Origin: Comamonas sp.
Lineage (GTDB): Bacteria > Pseudomonadota > Gammaproteobacteria > Burkholderiales > Burkholderiaceae_C
NCBI GenBank assembly: GCA_015478895.1
Contig: JADMKK010000020.1
Coordinates: 62,001-126,000 of the forward strand
Reading direction: 5' to 3'
Length of the DNA stretch: 64,000 nt
Both the position numbers and the translations under genes were made by a program. The notes under the pieces are model-generated. The model was not told the DNA's origin, did no database searches, and saw only the letters and a list, made by a program, of their open reading frames with translations. Shown piece after piece: positions 43,773 to 53,484 of this stretch (position 1 is its first letter; each line of letters opens with the position of its first letter).

Positions 43773-45134
43773 TTATTTTTTACGGCGCAGCAGGTAAATG
43801 GCGCTCAGCAACAGCAGCCACGGCAAGCCAAAAGCCAGCGTCAGGCGAAACTCTGGCGTGAACGCGGTGGTCAGCAGCACGGCCCCCATCAGCACCGCGC
43901 CCAGCAGCGTGAGCCACGGAAAGCCCCACATGCGAAATGCCACGGGGGCGGCGCCTTCGCGATCACGGCGGCGGCGAAAGGCCAGGTGCGTGACAAAGAT
44001 CATGAACCACGCAAACATGGCGCCGAACATGGCAATCGACATCATCCACATGAACGATTGCTCCGGCCAGAAGGCATTGATCACCATGGCTACGGCCGCC
44101 CCCAGACTGGACACCAGGATGGCGGCCACCGGCACGCCATTGGCATTGGTCTTGCCGAAAGCTTGCGGCGCTTGTTCTGCGCGCGCGAGGCTGAACATCA
44201 TGCGCGAAGTGGTGTAGAGCTGGCTGTTCATGGCCGACAGCGCGGCTACCAGCACCACAAAGTTCAGCACGCCCGCCGCATAGGGGATGTTGATGATCTC
44301 CATCACGCGCACAAAGGGGCTGGTTTGCGTGGCCGCTTCCGTCCACGGCACGATGGCCAGCATCAGCGCTAAAGTCAGCAGATAGAACAGCACGAGGCGC
44401 AGCACCGTGGTTTTCATCGCGCTTTGCACCGCTTTTTGCGGGTGCTGGGCTTCTCCGGCGGCCACGGCAATGGCTTCCACGCCCAGATAACTGAACATGG
44501 CCACAATCACGCCCAGCCACATGCCGCCCAGGCCCTTGGCCCAGAAACCGCCGCCGCTTTGGTAGTTCTCCAGCCCGATACCCGGAATGCTTGCGCCAAA
44601 CACCACATAAGCACCAATCAGCACAAAGGCCACGATGGCGGCCACTTTGATGGACGAGAACGCATATTCCGCTGCGCCATAGACTTTCACGCTGCGCAGG
44701 TTGATGCCAATCAAGATGGCCGAGAACACGCCCACCCACACCCATTGCGGCACGGCGGGAAACCAGTAGGCCATGTAGATGCCCACGGCGGTCACTTCCA
44801 TGCCCACAGCCAGCACCAGCGCGGCCCAGTAGGCGTAGCGCAGCACAAAACCCGCCATGGGGCCGAGGTAGTACTCGGCGTAAGCACCGAAAGAGCCGGA
44901 GGTGGGGTGGGCGACCGTCATCTCGCCCAGACAGCCGATCAGCAGCAAGGCGATGAAGGCGCCGATGGCGTAGCTGATGAGCACGGCGGGGCCGGCAAAG
45001 CCAATCGCAAAAGCGCTGCCCATGAACAGGCCGGTGCCCACCGCGCCGCCAATGGCAATCATCACCATCTGGGCGCTGGTCAGGTGCTGCTGCAGCCCTT
45101 GCTCGCGTTGTTGTATGTCTTGGAAATCGGCCAT
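43773..45134 (-). CDS. Amino acid permease (APC superfamily, AAT type)
   Basis: 453 residues with twelve membrane segments. The N-terminal signature MIAIGGAVGTGLFMGSAFAI and PTSGSFGAYAEYYLGP are classical for the amino acid transporter family of ProY/CycA/AnsP/GabP. The GEAQHPQKAVQSAMKTT loop is also conserved. It imports one or more amino acids by proton symport; specificity cannot be told. Single gene flanked by repeats. Confidence 0.9.
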   Translation of the reverse strand: MADFQDIQQREQGLQQHLTSAQMVMIAIGGAVGTGLFMGSAFAIGFAGPAVLISYAIGAFIALLLIGCLGEMTVAHPTSGSFGAYAEYYLGPMAGFVLRYAYWAALVLAVGMEVTAVGIYMAYWFPAVPQWVWVGVFSAILIGINLRSVKVYGAAEYAFSSIKVAAIVAFVLIGAYVVFGASIPGIGLENYQSGGGFWAKGLGGMWLGVIVAMFSYLGVEAIAVAAGEAQHPQKAVQSAMKTTVLRLVLFYLLTLALMLAIVPWTEAATQTSPFVRVMEIINIPYAAGVLNFVVLVAALSAMNSQLYTTSRMMFSLARAEQAPQAFGKTNANGVPVAAILVSSLGAAVAMVINAFWPEQSFMWMMSIAMFGAMFAWFMIFVTHLAFRRRRDREGAAPVAFRMWGFPWLTLLGAVLMGAVLLTTAFTPEFRLTLAFGLPWLLLLSAIYLLRRKK

Positions 45135-45236
45135 GTGCGCCTAAGGGTTCAGTCGAAACGAAACCTTCAAGTATCGGCGCAGGCGGCTTTTATTGCATGC
45201 ACAAGGAGATGTCATCGGCAATGCGATGACAGGCGC

Positions 45237-45563
45237 TTACAGCAGGCCACTGTCTAAAGCGTGCATGCCATGGCGCAGGCGCACGCGGTTGCAGGCGTCT
45301 GAGCCTGCCGCAAATTCCCGGCAGGGCGAAGGTCGCCACTCGTAGATGCCGCAGGCGGCTTTCTCACCGACTTTGCCTGTCAGCGCGGCGCAGCGGGGGC
45401 GGGCGTAGTCGGTGCCGCGCATGCGGCAGGTGAAATCGTTGACTTCCTCAATCAGACCGCGTGGCACACGGCCACCGTTTTCTTCGGATTCGTAGACGGA
45501 AAAGTCCACGCGAAATGAGGCGCAGCAAGCGCCGCAGGATAAGCAGGGGTGAGGTGTGGCCAT
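45237..45563 (-). CDS. YkgJ-family cysteine cluster protein (paralogue 2)
   Basis: 108 residues. The eight-cysteine UPF0153/YkgJ pattern begins PCLSCGACCASFRVDF and includes CGIYEWRPSPCREF. The cysteines probably bind zinc or an Fe-S cluster. It follows the second copy of the family on the same strand after 10 bases. Role unknown. Confidence 0.85.
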   Translation of the reverse strand: MATPHPCLSCGACCASFRVDFSVYESEENGGRVPRGLIEEVNDFTCRMRGTDYARPRCAALTGKVGEKAACGIYEWRPSPCREFAAGSDACNRVRLRHGMHALDSGLL

Positions 45564-45573
45564 AAACAGGGCG

Positions 45574-45939
45574 TTAAACGGTTTCGACCCAGCGTTCGAC
45601 TTCGTCGTCGGTCAGCGCGGGCCGGCTGAACTTGGCGCGGGTGTCGTGGCAGCCGTAGGAGGCAAAGGGAAAGTCGTGGCAGGGGCGCGAGCGCTGCGCG
45701 TAAATGCCGCAGCCCACGCAGCCTTCGCCCAGATGCGGTAATTCAGTCAGCGCAACGCAGCGCACCGGGTGGCGCTCGGTGCCGTTCATGCGTGCGCGGT
45801 TGCCTTTGCCGGGCACTTCGTGCGCGAGTGCATCGGGCACGCTGCCGCCCATGGATTGCAGCTCGTACACAGAGAACTCAACGCGGTAATTGGTACAGCA
45901 CACACCGCAGGTCAGGCAAGGATGAATGTCTTGGGACAT
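45574..45939 (-). CDS. YkgJ-family cysteine cluster protein (paralogue 1)
   Basis: 121 residues. It has the same layout as its neighbour: PCLTCGVCCTNYRVEFSVYE at the start and CGIYAQRSRPCHDFP in the middle. Both copies also share SVYE and GGxVP. The two genes look like a tandem duplication that has since diverged. Function unknown. Confidence 0.85.
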   Translation of the reverse strand: MSQDIHPCLTCGVCCTNYRVEFSVYELQSMGGSVPDALAHEVPGKGNRARMNGTERHPVRCVALTELPHLGEGCVGCGIYAQRSRPCHDFPFASYGCHDTRAKFSRPALTDDEVERWVETV

Positions 45940-46435
45940 GGTGGGTCAGCGAAAAGAGGGTTCGATAGGCAAAAAATCCAGAAGCACACGGCACACACTG
46001 GCCAGCCGCAAGCGGTGCAGACCTTGCAAAGCAAGGCACAGACCAGCCCACGGCAAACCCAAGGTTTGCAGTGAAAAAAGTGGGAGAAAGGCCCTAGGTG
46101 TGGCCTAAGAGGTAGCGCGGGGTTTTCAGCAGGTGGCTGCAGGCGATGGCGTGCATCGCGCTGCGCCGGCGTGCGGTGCGGCGCAGATCCAGCGTCCGCG
46201 TGCCACTGGCGGAGCAGGAAAAAGGCACAGTCTGCTGCGCTGAAGGGCGGGAAGGCTGAGTAAAAAGAAGAGCTGCAGGCCTTAGTAAAGACTTGCTTTG
46301 CGCTATAAAAGCTTTGCAAAGCAAGAGATTACGCAGGCATGCAGCTCCTGTTTTTGTGTGTGGCGAGCGAAGGCAAAGCAGGGCGCGCATCACACAGGTG
46401 CTCTATGTCTATATCTATAGCGGGTGGCGTAAGGC
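45940..46435. other. Long intergenic region with nested palindrome
   Basis: No convincing gene; a 99-codon minus-strand frame here has no Shine-Dalgarno sequence and odd composition. At about 46269-46350 an inner pair CTTGCTTTGC / GCAAAGCAAG is framed by GAGCTGCAGGCC / GGCATGCAGCTC, again a family A/B-like palindrome. Confidence 0.5.
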
Positions 46436-47359
46436 TTAGTCCGCTTGCTGGCCGAGCAGCAGGAACTCCATGAGCGCCTTTTGCACGTGCATGCGGTTTT
46501 CCGCCTCGTCCCAGACCACCGACTGCGGGCCGTCGATGACTTCAGCGGTCACTTCCTCACCCCGGTGCGCAGGCAGGCAGTGCATGAAGACGGCTTCAGG
46601 CTTGGCGGCCTGCATCATGTCCAGGTCCACACACCAGTCAGCAAACGCTTTCATGCGCACGGCGTTTTCAGCTTCATAGCCCATGCTGGTCCACACATCG
46701 GTGGTAACCAGGTCGGCGCCCTTGCAGGCTTCGAGTGGGTCTTTGAACACCTTGTAGCAGCCTTCGCGCGGGGTTTTGCCGTTGAAAGCCAGCTTCTCGT
46801 CGACTTCGTAGCCGCCGGGCGTGCTGACGTGCACGGTAAAGCCCAGCAAATCGGCCGCTTGCAGCCACGTGTTGGCCATGTTGTTGCCATCACCCACCCA
46901 GGCGACGACCTTGCCTGCAATCGGGCCGCGGTGCTCGATGAAGGTGAAGATGTCGGCGAGGATCTGGCAGGGGTGGAACTCGTTGGTCAGACCGTTGATG
47001 ACCGGCACGCGCGAGTGCGCAGCAAAGCTTTCGATCTTGTCCTGGCCAAAGGTGCGAATCATGACCAGGTCCGTCATGCGGCTGATGACGCGGGCGCTGT
47101 CTTCAATGGGTTCGGAGCGGCCCAGCTGGCTGTCGCCGGTAGTCAGGTGCACGACGGAGCCGCCCAGCTGGTACATGCCGGCCTCAAAGCTGACACGCGT
47201 GCGGGTACTGGCCTTCTCGAAAATCATCGCCAGCGTGCGGTCGCTGAGCGTGTGGTGCTTTTCGTAGTTCTTGAATTTCTTCTTGATCAGCGCAGCACGG
47301 CTGAGCAAGTAGTCGTATTCGTCAGCGGTGAGATCGCTAAATTGCAGGTAATGCTTCAT
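46436..47359 (-). CDS. argF: Ornithine carbamoyltransferase
   Basis: 307 residues. Carbamoyl-phosphate site KASTRTRVSFE, HPCQILADIFT with the conserved His-Pro-Cys-Gln, ornithine-loop region and HCLPAHRGEEV near the C-terminus are all present. It makes citrulline in arginine synthesis. It lies 17 bases after argD on the same strand and is almost certainly in one transcript with it. Confidence 0.95.
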   Translation of the reverse strand: MKHYLQFSDLTADEYDYLLSRAALIKKKFKNYEKHHTLSDRTLAMIFEKASTRTRVSFEAGMYQLGGSVVHLTTGDSQLGRSEPIEDSARVISRMTDLVMIRTFGQDKIESFAAHSRVPVINGLTNEFHPCQILADIFTFIEHRGPIAGKVVAWVGDGNNMANTWLQAADLLGFTVHVSTPGGYEVDEKLAFNGKTPREGCYKVFKDPLEACKGADLVTTDVWTSMGYEAENAVRMKAFADWCVDLDMMQAAKPEAVFMHCLPAHRGEEVTAEVIDGPQSVVWDEAENRMHVQKALMEFLLLGQQAD

Positions 47360-47376
47360 ACGGTAGTCCTCGACGT

Positions 47377-48573
47377 TCAGGCAGCCAGCACGGTTTGCAC
47401 CAAAGGCTTCAGGCGAGCGACGACTTCGTCGGCCTCTTGCTTGCTAATGATCAGTGGCGGCACCAGGCGGATCACGGTGTCCGAGGTCACGCTCAGCAGC
47501 AGGCCGGCTTCAGCCGCCTGGCCGATCAGCGCGCCGCAGGGCTTGGTCAGTTCCACGCCAATCATCAGGCCCTGGCCGCGCACTTCGACAAAGCCTTCAA
47601 TGCCGCCCAGCGCGGCTTGCAGCTGCTGCTTGAGGTAGTCACCGACTTCGGTGGCATGGGCCAGCAGGCCGTCTTCTTCCATGATGCGGATGGTTTCCAC
47701 ACCGGCGCGCATGGCCAGCGGGTTGCCACCAAAGGTGGAGCCGTGGTTGCCCGCAGTCAGCACCTGGGCAGCAGCCTTGTGCGCCACCACGGCGCCCACG
47801 GGCACGCCCGAGCCCAGGCCCTTGGCCAGCGTCATCACATCGGGGGTGATGCCGGCCCACTGGTGGGCAAACCACTTGCCGGTGCGGCCCATGCCGGCTT
47901 GCACCTCGTCCATGATCAGCAGCCAGCCCTTGGCATCGCACAGTGCACGCACTTTTTGCAGATAGTCCACGCGCATCGGGTGCAGGCCGCCTTCGCCCTG
48001 GATGGGCTCCATCATGATGGCGACGATGTTGGGGTTGCCTTCCGTGGCTTCAACCAGCGCTTCGTAATCGTTCGGGCTGACGCGGTTAAAGCCACCGAGC
48101 AGCGCACCAAAGCCGTTGCGCACCTTGGGGTTGGCGGTCGCTGACATGGTGGCAATCGAGCGGCCATGGAAAGCGTGGTCATACACCACGATTTCAGGTT
48201 TTTCAATGCCCTTGTCGACACCGTACTTGCGCGCGATTTTGATCGCTGCTTCGTTGGCTTCCAGCCCGGTGTTGCAAAAGAACACATTGGTCATGGCACT
48301 GCGTTCGGTCAGCATCTGTGCCAGGGTTTCCTGGCCTGGCACGTGGTAGTAGTTGGAGACGTGGATGAGCTGGGCAATTTGCGCTTGCAGCGCGGGCACC
48401 AGCTTGGGGTGGTTGTGTCCCAAGGTATTGACGGCAATGCCGCCCAGCGCATCCAGGTACTCCTTGCCGTTCACATCCCACACGCGGCAGCCCTGGCCTC
48501 GTTCCAGCGCAATGGGTACGCGGCCGTAGGTGGGCATTACGTGGGGCGAGGCAGCCTCAATGTGAGCGGTCAT
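47377..48573 (-). CDS. argD: Acetylornithine aminotransferase
   Basis: 398 residues from the ATG at 48573, with AGGAG upstream; the frame is open further but without support. Class III aminotransferase marks: GGIAVNTLGHNHPK, NTGLEANEAAIKIAR, MMEPIQGEGG, LIMDEVQAGMGRTG and TLAKGLGSG with the PLP lysine. It transfers an amino group to N-acetylglutamate semialdehyde. Succinyldiaminopimelate activity is possible too, as in other bacteria. Confidence 0.94.
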   Translation of the reverse strand: MTAHIEAASPHVMPTYGRVPIALERGQGCRVWDVNGKEYLDALGGIAVNTLGHNHPKLVPALQAQIAQLIHVSNYYHVPGQETLAQMLTERSAMTNVFFCNTGLEANEAAIKIARKYGVDKGIEKPEIVVYDHAFHGRSIATMSATANPKVRNGFGALLGGFNRVSPNDYEALVEATEGNPNIVAIMMEPIQGEGGLHPMRVDYLQKVRALCDAKGWLLIMDEVQAGMGRTGKWFAHQWAGITPDVMTLAKGLGSGVPVGAVVAHKAAAQVLTAGNHGSTFGGNPLAMRAGVETIRIMEEDGLLAHATEVGDYLKQQLQAALGGIEGFVEVRGQGLMIGVELTKPCGALIGQAAEAGLLLSVTSDTVIRLVPPLIISKQEADEVVARLKPLVQTVLAA

Positions 48574-48732
48574 GAATCGTTCTCCTGACATGGCAGTCGT
48601 GGCACAAGTTTTGCGACACTTCGCAAAACACAAGCGAATGATTCTAGGGCTGCTCCAGTGCTGTGACATGCTTTGTCTGCATATTTGGAATAACGCCATG
48701 CCAGTTTGGCAATCCCCAGTGCAGTGCTTGTG

Positions 48733-48744
48733 TCTTATATAAGA
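48733..48744. promoter_or_regulatory. Palindrome TCTTATATAAGA in front of the DUF3579 gene
   Basis: A perfect 12-base palindrome 71 bases before the DUF3579 start and overlapping a possible promoter (TTGTGT and TAGAAT nearby). Possible operator; regulator unknown. Confidence 0.35.
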
Positions 48745-48815
48745 GTTAGAATCGCAGCCTCGGTGTTCAACGCGGCGATCCTGCTTGGCATCTCTTCTTA
48801 TCCAGATCTATCCTG

Positions 48816-49130
48816 ATGGTTTCCCCAAACTCCAAAGAATTGTTCATTCAAGGCGTCACCTTGGATGGAAAAACCTTTCGCCCCAGTGACTGGGCAGAAC
48901 GTTTGGCGGGTGTCATGAGCCAGTTTCGCCCTGGTGGGCCTCAGCGGGGCAGCCATTTGGGGTATTCGCCATGGTGCATTCCCACAGCCATGAATGGCGT
49001 GAAATGCATCGTGGTGCACCGTGATTTACAAGCCCATGAGCCGATGGCCTGGGACTTTGTGCTGAACTTTGCGCGCGACAACCACCTGCAAGTGGCCGAG
49101 GCGTGTTTGCTTCCCGACGACAAGAAATAA
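48816..49130 (+). CDS. DUF3579 domain protein
   Basis: 104 residues. The whole length fits DUF3579, which is common in betaproteobacteria beside arginine genes: FIQGVTLDGKTFRPSDWAERL, then YSPWCIPTAMNGVKCI and WDFVLNFARDNHLQVAEACL. Divergent from argD with a 242-base gap. Function unknown. Its own terminator follows. Confidence 0.88.
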   Translation: MVSPNSKELFIQGVTLDGKTFRPSDWAERLAGVMSQFRPGGPQRGSHLGYSPWCIPTAMNGVKCIVVHRDLQAHEPMAWDFVLNFARDNHLQVAEACLLPDDKK

Positions 49131-49160
49131 CGCACGCACCTGCAAAAAACATGCGAATGC

Positions 49161-49183
49161 TGCCGCCGAAGGGCGGCTTTTTT
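49161..49183 (+). terminator. Terminator after the DUF3579 gene
   Basis: GCCGCC and GGCGGC around a GAAG loop, then six T residues. Confidence 0.85.
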
Positions 49184-49230
49184 ATTCCTGCACGTTCTGA
49201 AATCAGCGCTAATTTTCATGTGACAGGCAC

Positions 49231-49254
49231 AAAAAAACCGCCGTGAGGCGGTTC
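49231..49254 (-). terminator. Terminator of rpsT
   Basis: On the minus strand GAACCGCC, TCAC loop, GGCGGTTTTTTT. It lies about 75 bases past the rpsT stop. Confidence 0.85.
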
Positions 49255-49327
49255 TTTTGTTTCGCTGGCAGCGCACCCGTAGCAAACGGCGGATGGTCAG
49301 ACCATCCGGGCGATGCCTAAATGTGGA

Positions 49328-49621
49328 TTAGGCGGCCAATGCCAGGGTCTTCACCTTGGCAGACAGGCGGCTCTTATCACGAGCAGCCTTGTTCTTGTGG
49401 AAGATGCCCTTGTCAGCCACGGAGTCCAGCACGGACTGCGCCTTGGCGAACAGTTCAGTGGCCTTCACCTTGTCGCCGGCAACAATGGCCTTCTCAACGT
49501 TCTTGACAGCAGTACGGTACTTCGAACGCAGCGATGTGTTTGCGGCGTTCAGTGCGATGTTTTGGCGAGCGCGCTTGCGGCCGGAGGCCAGGCGGGGATT
49601 CTTTTTGGCTTTAGTTGCCAT
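49328..49621 (-). CDS. rpsT: 30S ribosomal protein bS20
   Basis: 97 residues from the ATG at 49621, with AAAGGAA upstream. The sequence [20 protein letters not shown], the long basic helices and [20 protein letters not shown] are diagnostic of S20. On the minus strand a TATAAT stands at 49670-49675, a likely -10 box. Ends at its own terminator. Confidence 0.96.
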   Translation of the reverse strand: MATKAKKNPRLASGRKRARQNIALNAANTSLRSKYRTAVKNVEKAIVAGDKVKATELFAKAQSVLDSVADKGIFHKNKAARDKSRLSAKVKTLALAA

Positions 49622-49846
49622 GATGTATTTCCTTTGAGTTGTCTGGGGATGATGCCAGCGAAGCCCAAGATTATAGCTGCTCTGAGCGCTGCTTGCTTCA
49701 AACAAGGCGTGAACGCATTGGGTGCGCACGATGAATGCGTGCACCAAGATGGTCAATAGTTCTTGCGGCTTGCACCAAATTGGCGTGTTGCAATTGTTGC
49801 GAAGGATAGGCAGCCAGCTGCATCGCAGCATGGCTACACTGCGCGG

Positions 49847-51409
49847 GTGTCATTATTTAAAGCCGCCTCTACCGTTTCGTTGTTGACTTTGGCCTCCCGG
49901 GTCACGGGCCTGGCCCGCGACTTGATCATGGCCTCCATGTTCGGGGCCAATGCGCTGACCGATGCCTTCAACGTCGCCTTTCGTATCCCCAATCTCTTTC
50001 GCAGGTTATTTGCTGAAGGAGCCTTCAGCCAGGCCTTTGTGCCCGTGCTGGCCGCCACCAAAACCCAAGAAGGCGAAGAGCGCACGCGACGCCTGGTTGC
50101 GAATGTGGCGACGGTGCTGTTCTGGGCACTGCTGTTGACGTGCGTGCTGGGCGTGGCGGGAGCGCCCATTCTGGTATGGCTGCTGGCCAGCGGTTTTGAA
50201 AGCGGCCATGCCCAGGAGGCAGCCGTATTAATGACCCGCTGGATGTTTCCGTATATCGGCTTTATGTCCTTGGTGGCGCTGTGTGCTGGCGTGCTCAATA
50301 CCTGGAAGCAATTTGCCGTGCCCGCGGCCACACCGGTACTGCTCAATGTTTGCATGATCGTTGCAGCCTTGTTGCTGGCACCTTGGCTGCAAGGCCAGGG
50401 CATTGAGCCCATTTACGCCATGGCAGCAGGTGTCATGCTGGGCGGCATGCTGCAGTTGGGCGTGCAATTGCCGGTGTTGAAAAAGCTGGGGTTGCTGCCG
50501 CGCATTGGCATTTCGCCCAGTGCTGTGCGACAGGCCTGGAGCGACCCCGGCGTGCGCCGTATTTTGACGTTGATGGCCCCGGCCTTGCTGGGCGTGGGTG
50601 TGGCGCAAATCAGCCTGATGATTAACACGCAAATTGCTTCCTATCTCACACCTGGCAGCGTGACATGGTTATTTTATGCAGACCGCCTGATGGAGTTTCC
50701 CACTGCCTTGCTCGGTGTGGCGCTGGGGGTGGTGTTAACGCCGCAACTGGCCTCTGCCAAGGCAGCGGGGGATGCGCAGCGTTACTCCGGCATGCTCGAT
50801 TGGGGACTGCGCCTGGTGGTGCTCTTGGCCGTGCCTTGTGCCGTGGGCTTGCTGGCATTTGCGGAGCCTTTGGTGGCCACTTTGTTTCACCGTGGTGCCT
50901 TGCGCAGCCATGATGTGTCGCAAATTTCGACAGCGCTCATTGGTTATGGCGCAGGGCTGGTGGGCCTGGTTGCCATCAAAGTGCTCGCCCCGGGTTACTT
51001 TGCCAGCCAGGACATGCGCACACCCGTCAAAATTGCCGTCTGCGTCTTGGTGCTCACGCAAATTTTGAACGTGGTGCTGGTGCCCTGGATGGCGCATGCG
51101 GGCCTGGCCTTGTCCATTGGGCTGGCCGCGCTGGTCAATGCGCTGTGGCTCATGATTGGTTTGGTGCGCCGTGGTGCCTACCAGCCCGCTGCGGGGTGGA
51201 TGAAGTACCTGTTGCAGGTATTGGCTGCATCGCTGCTGCTGGCGGTGTTTTTGGGCTGGGGTGCGCAGCATTGGGACTGGAAAGCACTGCAGACCAATGA
51301 ATGGGGGCGCGCTGGCTTGATGGCGCTGATGCTGGCAGGCGCTGGTGCGCTGTATTTTGGCGCGCTGTGGCTCAGCGGCGTGCGCATACGCACTTTGCTG
51401 CGCCGTTGA
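49847..51409 (+). CDS. murJ: Lipid II flippase
   Basis: 520 residues from the GTG at 49847 ([14 protein letters not shown], matching the usual MSLxKA start). Fourteen membrane segments. Conserved blocks: [43 protein letters not shown] near 45-70, and [19 protein letters not shown] in the middle. It flips lipid-linked peptidoglycan precursor across the inner membrane. As elsewhere in betaproteobacteria it is divergent from rpsT. Confidence 0.94.
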   Translation: MSLFKAASTVSLLTLASRVTGLARDLIMASMFGANALTDAFNVAFRIPNLFRRLFAEGAFSQAFVPVLAATKTQEGEERTRRLVANVATVLFWALLLTCVLGVAGAPILVWLLASGFESGHAQEAAVLMTRWMFPYIGFMSLVALCAGVLNTWKQFAVPAATPVLLNVCMIVAALLLAPWLQGQGIEPIYAMAAGVMLGGMLQLGVQLPVLKKLGLLPRIGISPSAVRQAWSDPGVRRILTLMAPALLGVGVAQISLMINTQIASYLTPGSVTWLFYADRLMEFPTALLGVALGVVLTPQLASAKAAGDAQRYSGMLDWGLRLVVLLAVPCAVGLLAFAEPLVATLFHRGALRSHDVSQISTALIGYGAGLVGLVAIKVLAPGYFASQDMRTPVKIAVCVLVLTQILNVVLVPWMAHAGLALSIGLAALVNALWLMIGLVRRGAYQPAAGWMKYLLQVLAASLLLAVFLGWGAQHWDWKALQTNEWGRAGLMALMLAGAGALYFGALWLSGVRIRTLLRR

Positions 51410-51444
51410 GGATGCGGGTATGCGAATGGCGTTAGAGTGGCGCC

Positions 51445-52293
51445 ATGCCGCTGAAACTTGAATCCGTCACCGCCCTTGACCACTTTGCCTGCCTGGTCGG
51501 CCATGACACGAGTTTTCCGCTGCTGGAAGTTGCCACCAGTCTGGCGCAGGACGCCGAGCCAACGCTGGACGTACAGGCTGCACTTTACCAGGTCGATGTG
51601 CTGGCAGAGCGCCTGCGCAACCGCATTCCTTGGGGTGCCAGCGCCATGCAGCGCACGTTCATGCTCAACGAGTTTTTCTATGAAAAGCTGGGTTTTGGGG
51701 CCAATGCCAACGACTTTTCAGCCCCGCAGAACAGCTACATCCACTGCGTGCTGGAGCAGCGCCGGGGCATTCCGATCTCTTTGGCGGTGGTATGGATGGA
51801 GCTGGCATGGGGCATCGGCCTCAAGGCCGAAGGCATCTCTTTTCCTGGTCACTTTTTGGTCAAGGTGCGTGTCGATGAAGGCATCATCATTCAAGACCCG
51901 CTGACTGGCCGGGGCTTGACGCAGGATGCTTTGTCCGAGCGTCTGGAGCCGTTTCGTGAAGGCTGGGGCCTGACCGAAGACGAAATGGCACCGCTGCACA
52001 TGTTCCTCATTCCTGCCAGCGGGCGCGAAATCATTGAGCGCATGCTGCGTAATTTGAAAACGGTCTATACCGAGCCGGAGCAGCGCGCATGGCTGCTGGG
52101 AGTGATGGATCGCCTGATTATTCTGAGGCCCGATGATTGGGGTAGCTTTCGTGACCGGGGTCTGGTTCGTGCCCAACTGGGTCAGCGCGCGGCGGCCATT
52201 GAGGATTTGCAAACCTATGTGCGCAACGCACAGACGCCGCAAGATTTACCCCTGATTGAAGCGCGCATTGAACTGCTGCGTGCAGAGGTCTGA
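51445..52293 (+). CDS. SirB1 family (transglutaminase-like) protein
   Basis: 282 residues. The transglutaminase-like domain fills the first 180: LNEFFYEKLGFGANANDF, EQRRGIPISLAVVWMELA and FPGHFLVKV are the SirB1-family marks. The C-terminal 100 residues form TPR-like helices. The Cys of a working transglutaminase is not evident (the block reads RRGIPIS), so it is probably not a protease. It begins 35 bases after murJ. Confidence 0.85.
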   Translation: MPLKLESVTALDHFACLVGHDTSFPLLEVATSLAQDAEPTLDVQAALYQVDVLAERLRNRIPWGASAMQRTFMLNEFFYEKLGFGANANDFSAPQNSYIHCVLEQRRGIPISLAVVWMELAWGIGLKAEGISFPGHFLVKVRVDEGIIIQDPLTGRGLTQDALSERLEPFREGWGLTEDEMAPLHMFLIPASGREIIERMLRNLKTVYTEPEQRAWLLGVMDRLIILRPDDWGSFRDRGLVRAQLGQRAAAIEDLQTYVRNAQTPQDLPLIEARIELLRAEV

Positions 52294-52309
52294 GGTCTGA
52301 GGTCAAATC

Positions 52310-52401
52310 AAAAAAAGAGCAGCTTGCCCTGGTTGAATAAGCACTTCCGCATCATTTGTGTCGGAAAGCTAAGCAACACAACGGCAAGCTGCTCTTTTTT
52401 T
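52310..52401. repeat. Palindromic element, family B (copy 2)
   Basis: A perfect 19-base inverted repeat, AAAAAAAGAGCAGCTTGCC (52310-52328) against GGCAAGCTGCTCTTTTTTT (52383-52401). Its end overlaps the stop codon of the AI-2E family gene, and the T-runs let it terminate both convergent genes. Confidence 0.75.
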
Positions 52402-53461
52402 AGACTAATCTGGCCGCTTCCAGTTCTTTCTTGAGGTAGGCGTAAAACAGCGGTGCTGCCACCAAGCCTGCAGGGCCAAATACGGATTCGGCGATAAACA
52501 TCACGGTGAGCAACTCCCACACCGCCATGTGGGTGCGTTGGCCGACCACCTTGGCGTTGATGACGTACTCGGCTTTGTGAATCAAGATCAAGAAGGCCAG
52601 GCAGGTGCCCGCCGCAGTGGGAGACACAGACAGGCCCACCAGCGTCAGCACGACGTTGCAAAACAGATTGCCCACGATGGGAATCAGGCCCGCGATGAAG
52701 GTCAGCATGATCAAGGCCGGCGTATACGGCAAGGCCATGTCGAAGGTGGGCAAGATGAGCAGCAGGAAGATGGCGGTCAGGCAGGTGTTGAACAGCGCGA
52801 TCCAGAACTGGGCCGCCACAATTTGCCGAAAGGCCTCGCCCAGCAGCATGACGCGGCACTGTAAGGCTCGGGTGAGCGCTGCGCGTGGGGGCAAGCGTGG
52901 GCGCACAGCGGCCAGCGCACCAATCAGCAAGCCCATATAAGCGTGCAGCAGGCCACCAAGCCAGGCTTTGCCAGCGGATGCCAGCGCGCCGGCTTTGGCG
53001 GCCAGATATGTGGCAATGGCCTGCTGAATTTCTGCGGTGCCTTGCGGCAGCATGGCGCTCAGCTCCAACGGAAGCTTGGAGCGCAGCTCCAGCACCGTGT
53101 TAGCCAGATAGTCCAGTAGCTCTTTGTACTGGTGAGGCACGTCTGTGAGGTAACCGCGTGACTGCGTCAAGGCAATGGCAATCCACACCAAGGGCGCAAT
53201 ACAGACCAGGGTGGCCGCTAAGACTTGGGCCCAGCGATCAGGCACCGGGCCCGGAGGGCGGCGATCCACGCGAGCGAGCAGCGATGCCAGTCCCCGCGTC
53301 AATAAAAAGCCCAGGCATACACACAGCAGCCCGGGCAGAAGCTTTTGCCACATGACCAGCAGCAGAGTGCTGATCATGAGCAGATAACTGGCGACCATCA
53401 CGCCGCGCGATGGCAGCACAGGGGATTGGCAGACGGTTGGAAGTTGGTGCTGGTTCCCCAT
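52400..53461 (-). CDS. AI-2E family transporter (membrane permease)
   Basis: 353 residues with about eight membrane segments, including LLPGLLCVCLGFLLTRG and VWIAIALT early, the central FWIALFNTCLTAIFLLLILP, and ALIMLTFIAGLIPIVGNLFCNVVLT, which carries the family's PxxG pattern. Homologues include TqsA and YdiK, and several act as ion antiporters rather than AI-2 exporters. Start at 53461 kept, although an in-frame Met at about residue 22 is possible. Confidence 0.82.
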   Translation of the reverse strand: MGNQHQLPTVCQSPVLPSRGVMVASYLLMISTLLLVMWQKLLPGLLCVCLGFLLTRGLASLLARVDRRPPGPVPDRWAQVLAATLVCIAPLVWIAIALTQSRGYLTDVPHQYKELLDYLANTVLELRSKLPLELSAMLPQGTAEIQQAIATYLAAKAGALASAGKAWLGGLLHAYMGLLIGALAAVRPRLPPRAALTRALQCRVMLLGEAFRQIVAAQFWIALFNTCLTAIFLLLILPTFDMALPYTPALIMLTFIAGLIPIVGNLFCNVVLTLVGLSVSPTAAGTCLAFLILIHKAEYVINAKVVGQRTHMAVWELLTVMFIAESVFGPAGLVAAPLFYAYLKKELEAARLV

Positions 53462-53484
53462 GGATGGTCGCTTAGGCTGGATGA

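Noticed and set aside
46094-46393. 99-codon minus-strand frame in the gap before argF
   Set aside because: No Shine-Dalgarno sequence, composition unlike the neighbours, and it spans a palindromic repeat.
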